64,000 nucleotides of DNA from Cantharellus purpuraceus (taxonomy: Eukaryota > Basidiomycota > Agaricomycetes > Cantharellales > Hydnaceae): positions 62,001 to 126,000 of the forward strand of contig JALBUN010000008.1 of assembly GCA_025174535.1 (NCBI GenBank), written 5' to 3'. Position 1 is the stretch's first letter. Each line of letters begins with the position of its first letter. The notes under the pieces were generated by a model, which searched no databases, was not told the DNA's origin, and worked only from the letters and a program-made list of their open reading frames with translations. Made by a program: the position numbers and the translations under genes. Shown one piece after another: positions 63,470 through 64,000 of the stretch.

Positions 63470-64000
63470 ATGTCAAACATCAATAACTCATACAAGGTTG
63501 ACCCATTGAATGGGGACAACTACACTACATGGCAGAGACGTCTCGAATGGATTCTAGACGACCAAGAACTTTGGGATATTACCACTGGCATGGACACAGA
63601 ACCGGTTCCAGCTGATAAGGAAGCTGTCACACCCAAAGAAGGTCTAGCAATTACTGCATGGAGAAGAAGAGAGAAGAAAGCTAGAAAGGAAGTTTGCCTA
63701 AGGATCTCCGATGAGTACCTTGTGTACATTGATCAAAACATGACCGCACCAGATATTTGGAATAGGCTGCAGGGGATATTCGAGTCCAGGGCAGCAGTCG
63801 GTATCATAAACATACGCCGAGAGTTCTTCCAGACCTTTGCTGAGGATGGTACGAACATGGAAGAACACATTCGCAAACTTCGTGGATTGCACCAGCAACT
63901 AAATGCTCGGGGGCAGGAGATCAATGATGCTGATTTCTCAAACACGCTGCTCACATCATTACCAGACTCCTGGTCATTGTTCATAATGACTATCAATGCA
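63470..64000 (+). CDS. gag: Copia gag, runs off the window, intact so far
   Basis: Open from ATG 63470 (context TCACCATGTC) to the window end, 177 codons without a break. Starts MSNINNSYKVDPLNGDNYTT and contains WQRRLEWILDDQELWDITTG, AWRRREKKARKEVCLRISDE, APDIWNRLQGIFESR and SLPDSWSLFIM, the UBN2-type capsid of copia elements. CpG sites are preserved, so this is the youngest-looking retroelement here and may be active. Confidence 0.88.
   Translation, partial: MSNINNSYKVDPLNGDNYTTWQRRLEWILDDQELWDITTGMDTEPVPADKEAVTPKEGLAITAWRRREKKARKEVCLRISDEYLVYIDQNMTAPDIWNRLQGIFESRAAVGIINIRREFFQTFAEDGTNMEEHIRKLRGLHQQLNARGQEINDADFSNTLLTSLPDSWSLFIMTINA

Overview
This window looks like nuclear DNA of an Agaricomycete-type basidiomycete. 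The host genes are split by many 50-130 nt GT-AG introns, one as short as a 9-nt micro-exon. The families seen (Hsp110, BCS1, a fungal ABC exporter, a DUF7702-like membrane protein, NAD(P)-binding, cupin and C2H2 zinc-finger proteins) fit that group. No tRNA, rRNA or CRISPR was found. Exon models were assembled by eye by joining frames at GT-AG sites and checking that phases close.

About 60% of the window is nested retrotransposon sequence. Layout: 1-17.2 kb, repeat A, chromovirus G1 (2145-5852), chromovirus family B in both orientations, a Ty1/copia element, and LTRs C, E and F. 17.2-28.2 kb is a host island with a four-exon cupin gene (17865-18622), an ABC transporter (19292-22128, minus) and an Hsp110 chaperone (24074-26646). 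28.2-38.7 kb holds broken copies of gypsy family E, a Tc1/mariner element sitting in an LTR, two solo LTRs and further family-B debris; repeat A at the end of this block cuts a BCS1 gene. 38.7-45.9 kb is a second host island: BCS1 remnant, a small unknown gene, a MITE, an NAD(P)-binding protein gene and a C2H2 zinc-finger gene. 45.9-58.1 kb holds a copia tail and the most complete family-E gypsy (47687-55574), then LTR-F and repeat A. 58.1-63.2 kb is host-like (one unresolved gene, one DUF7702-like membrane protein). A copia element with an initiator-tRNA-type primer site starts at 63184 and runs off the end.

The strongest unusual signals are in the retroelements. (1) Family E, coding and non-coding parts alike, is tiled with short near-perfect inverted repeats (stems 7-11 bp, loops 1-9 nt), often back to back. 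(2) Family B carries, between its chromodomain integrase and its 3' LTR, an antisense gene with its own TATA box, kept in three copies; it encodes a Glu-rich coiled coil followed by a cysteine cluster. (3) G1 and family B both have Tf1-like self-priming geometry: the predicted first 10-12 nt of the transcript are complementary to the site just downstream of the 5' LTR. (4) Each of the three gypsy lineages has a different extra ORF 3' of pol. (5) Repeats appear CpG-poor, with TGA stops where CGA is likely ancestral, which points to CpG-targeted silencing and decay. Almost all retroelement genes here are broken; most host genes are intact or nearly so.
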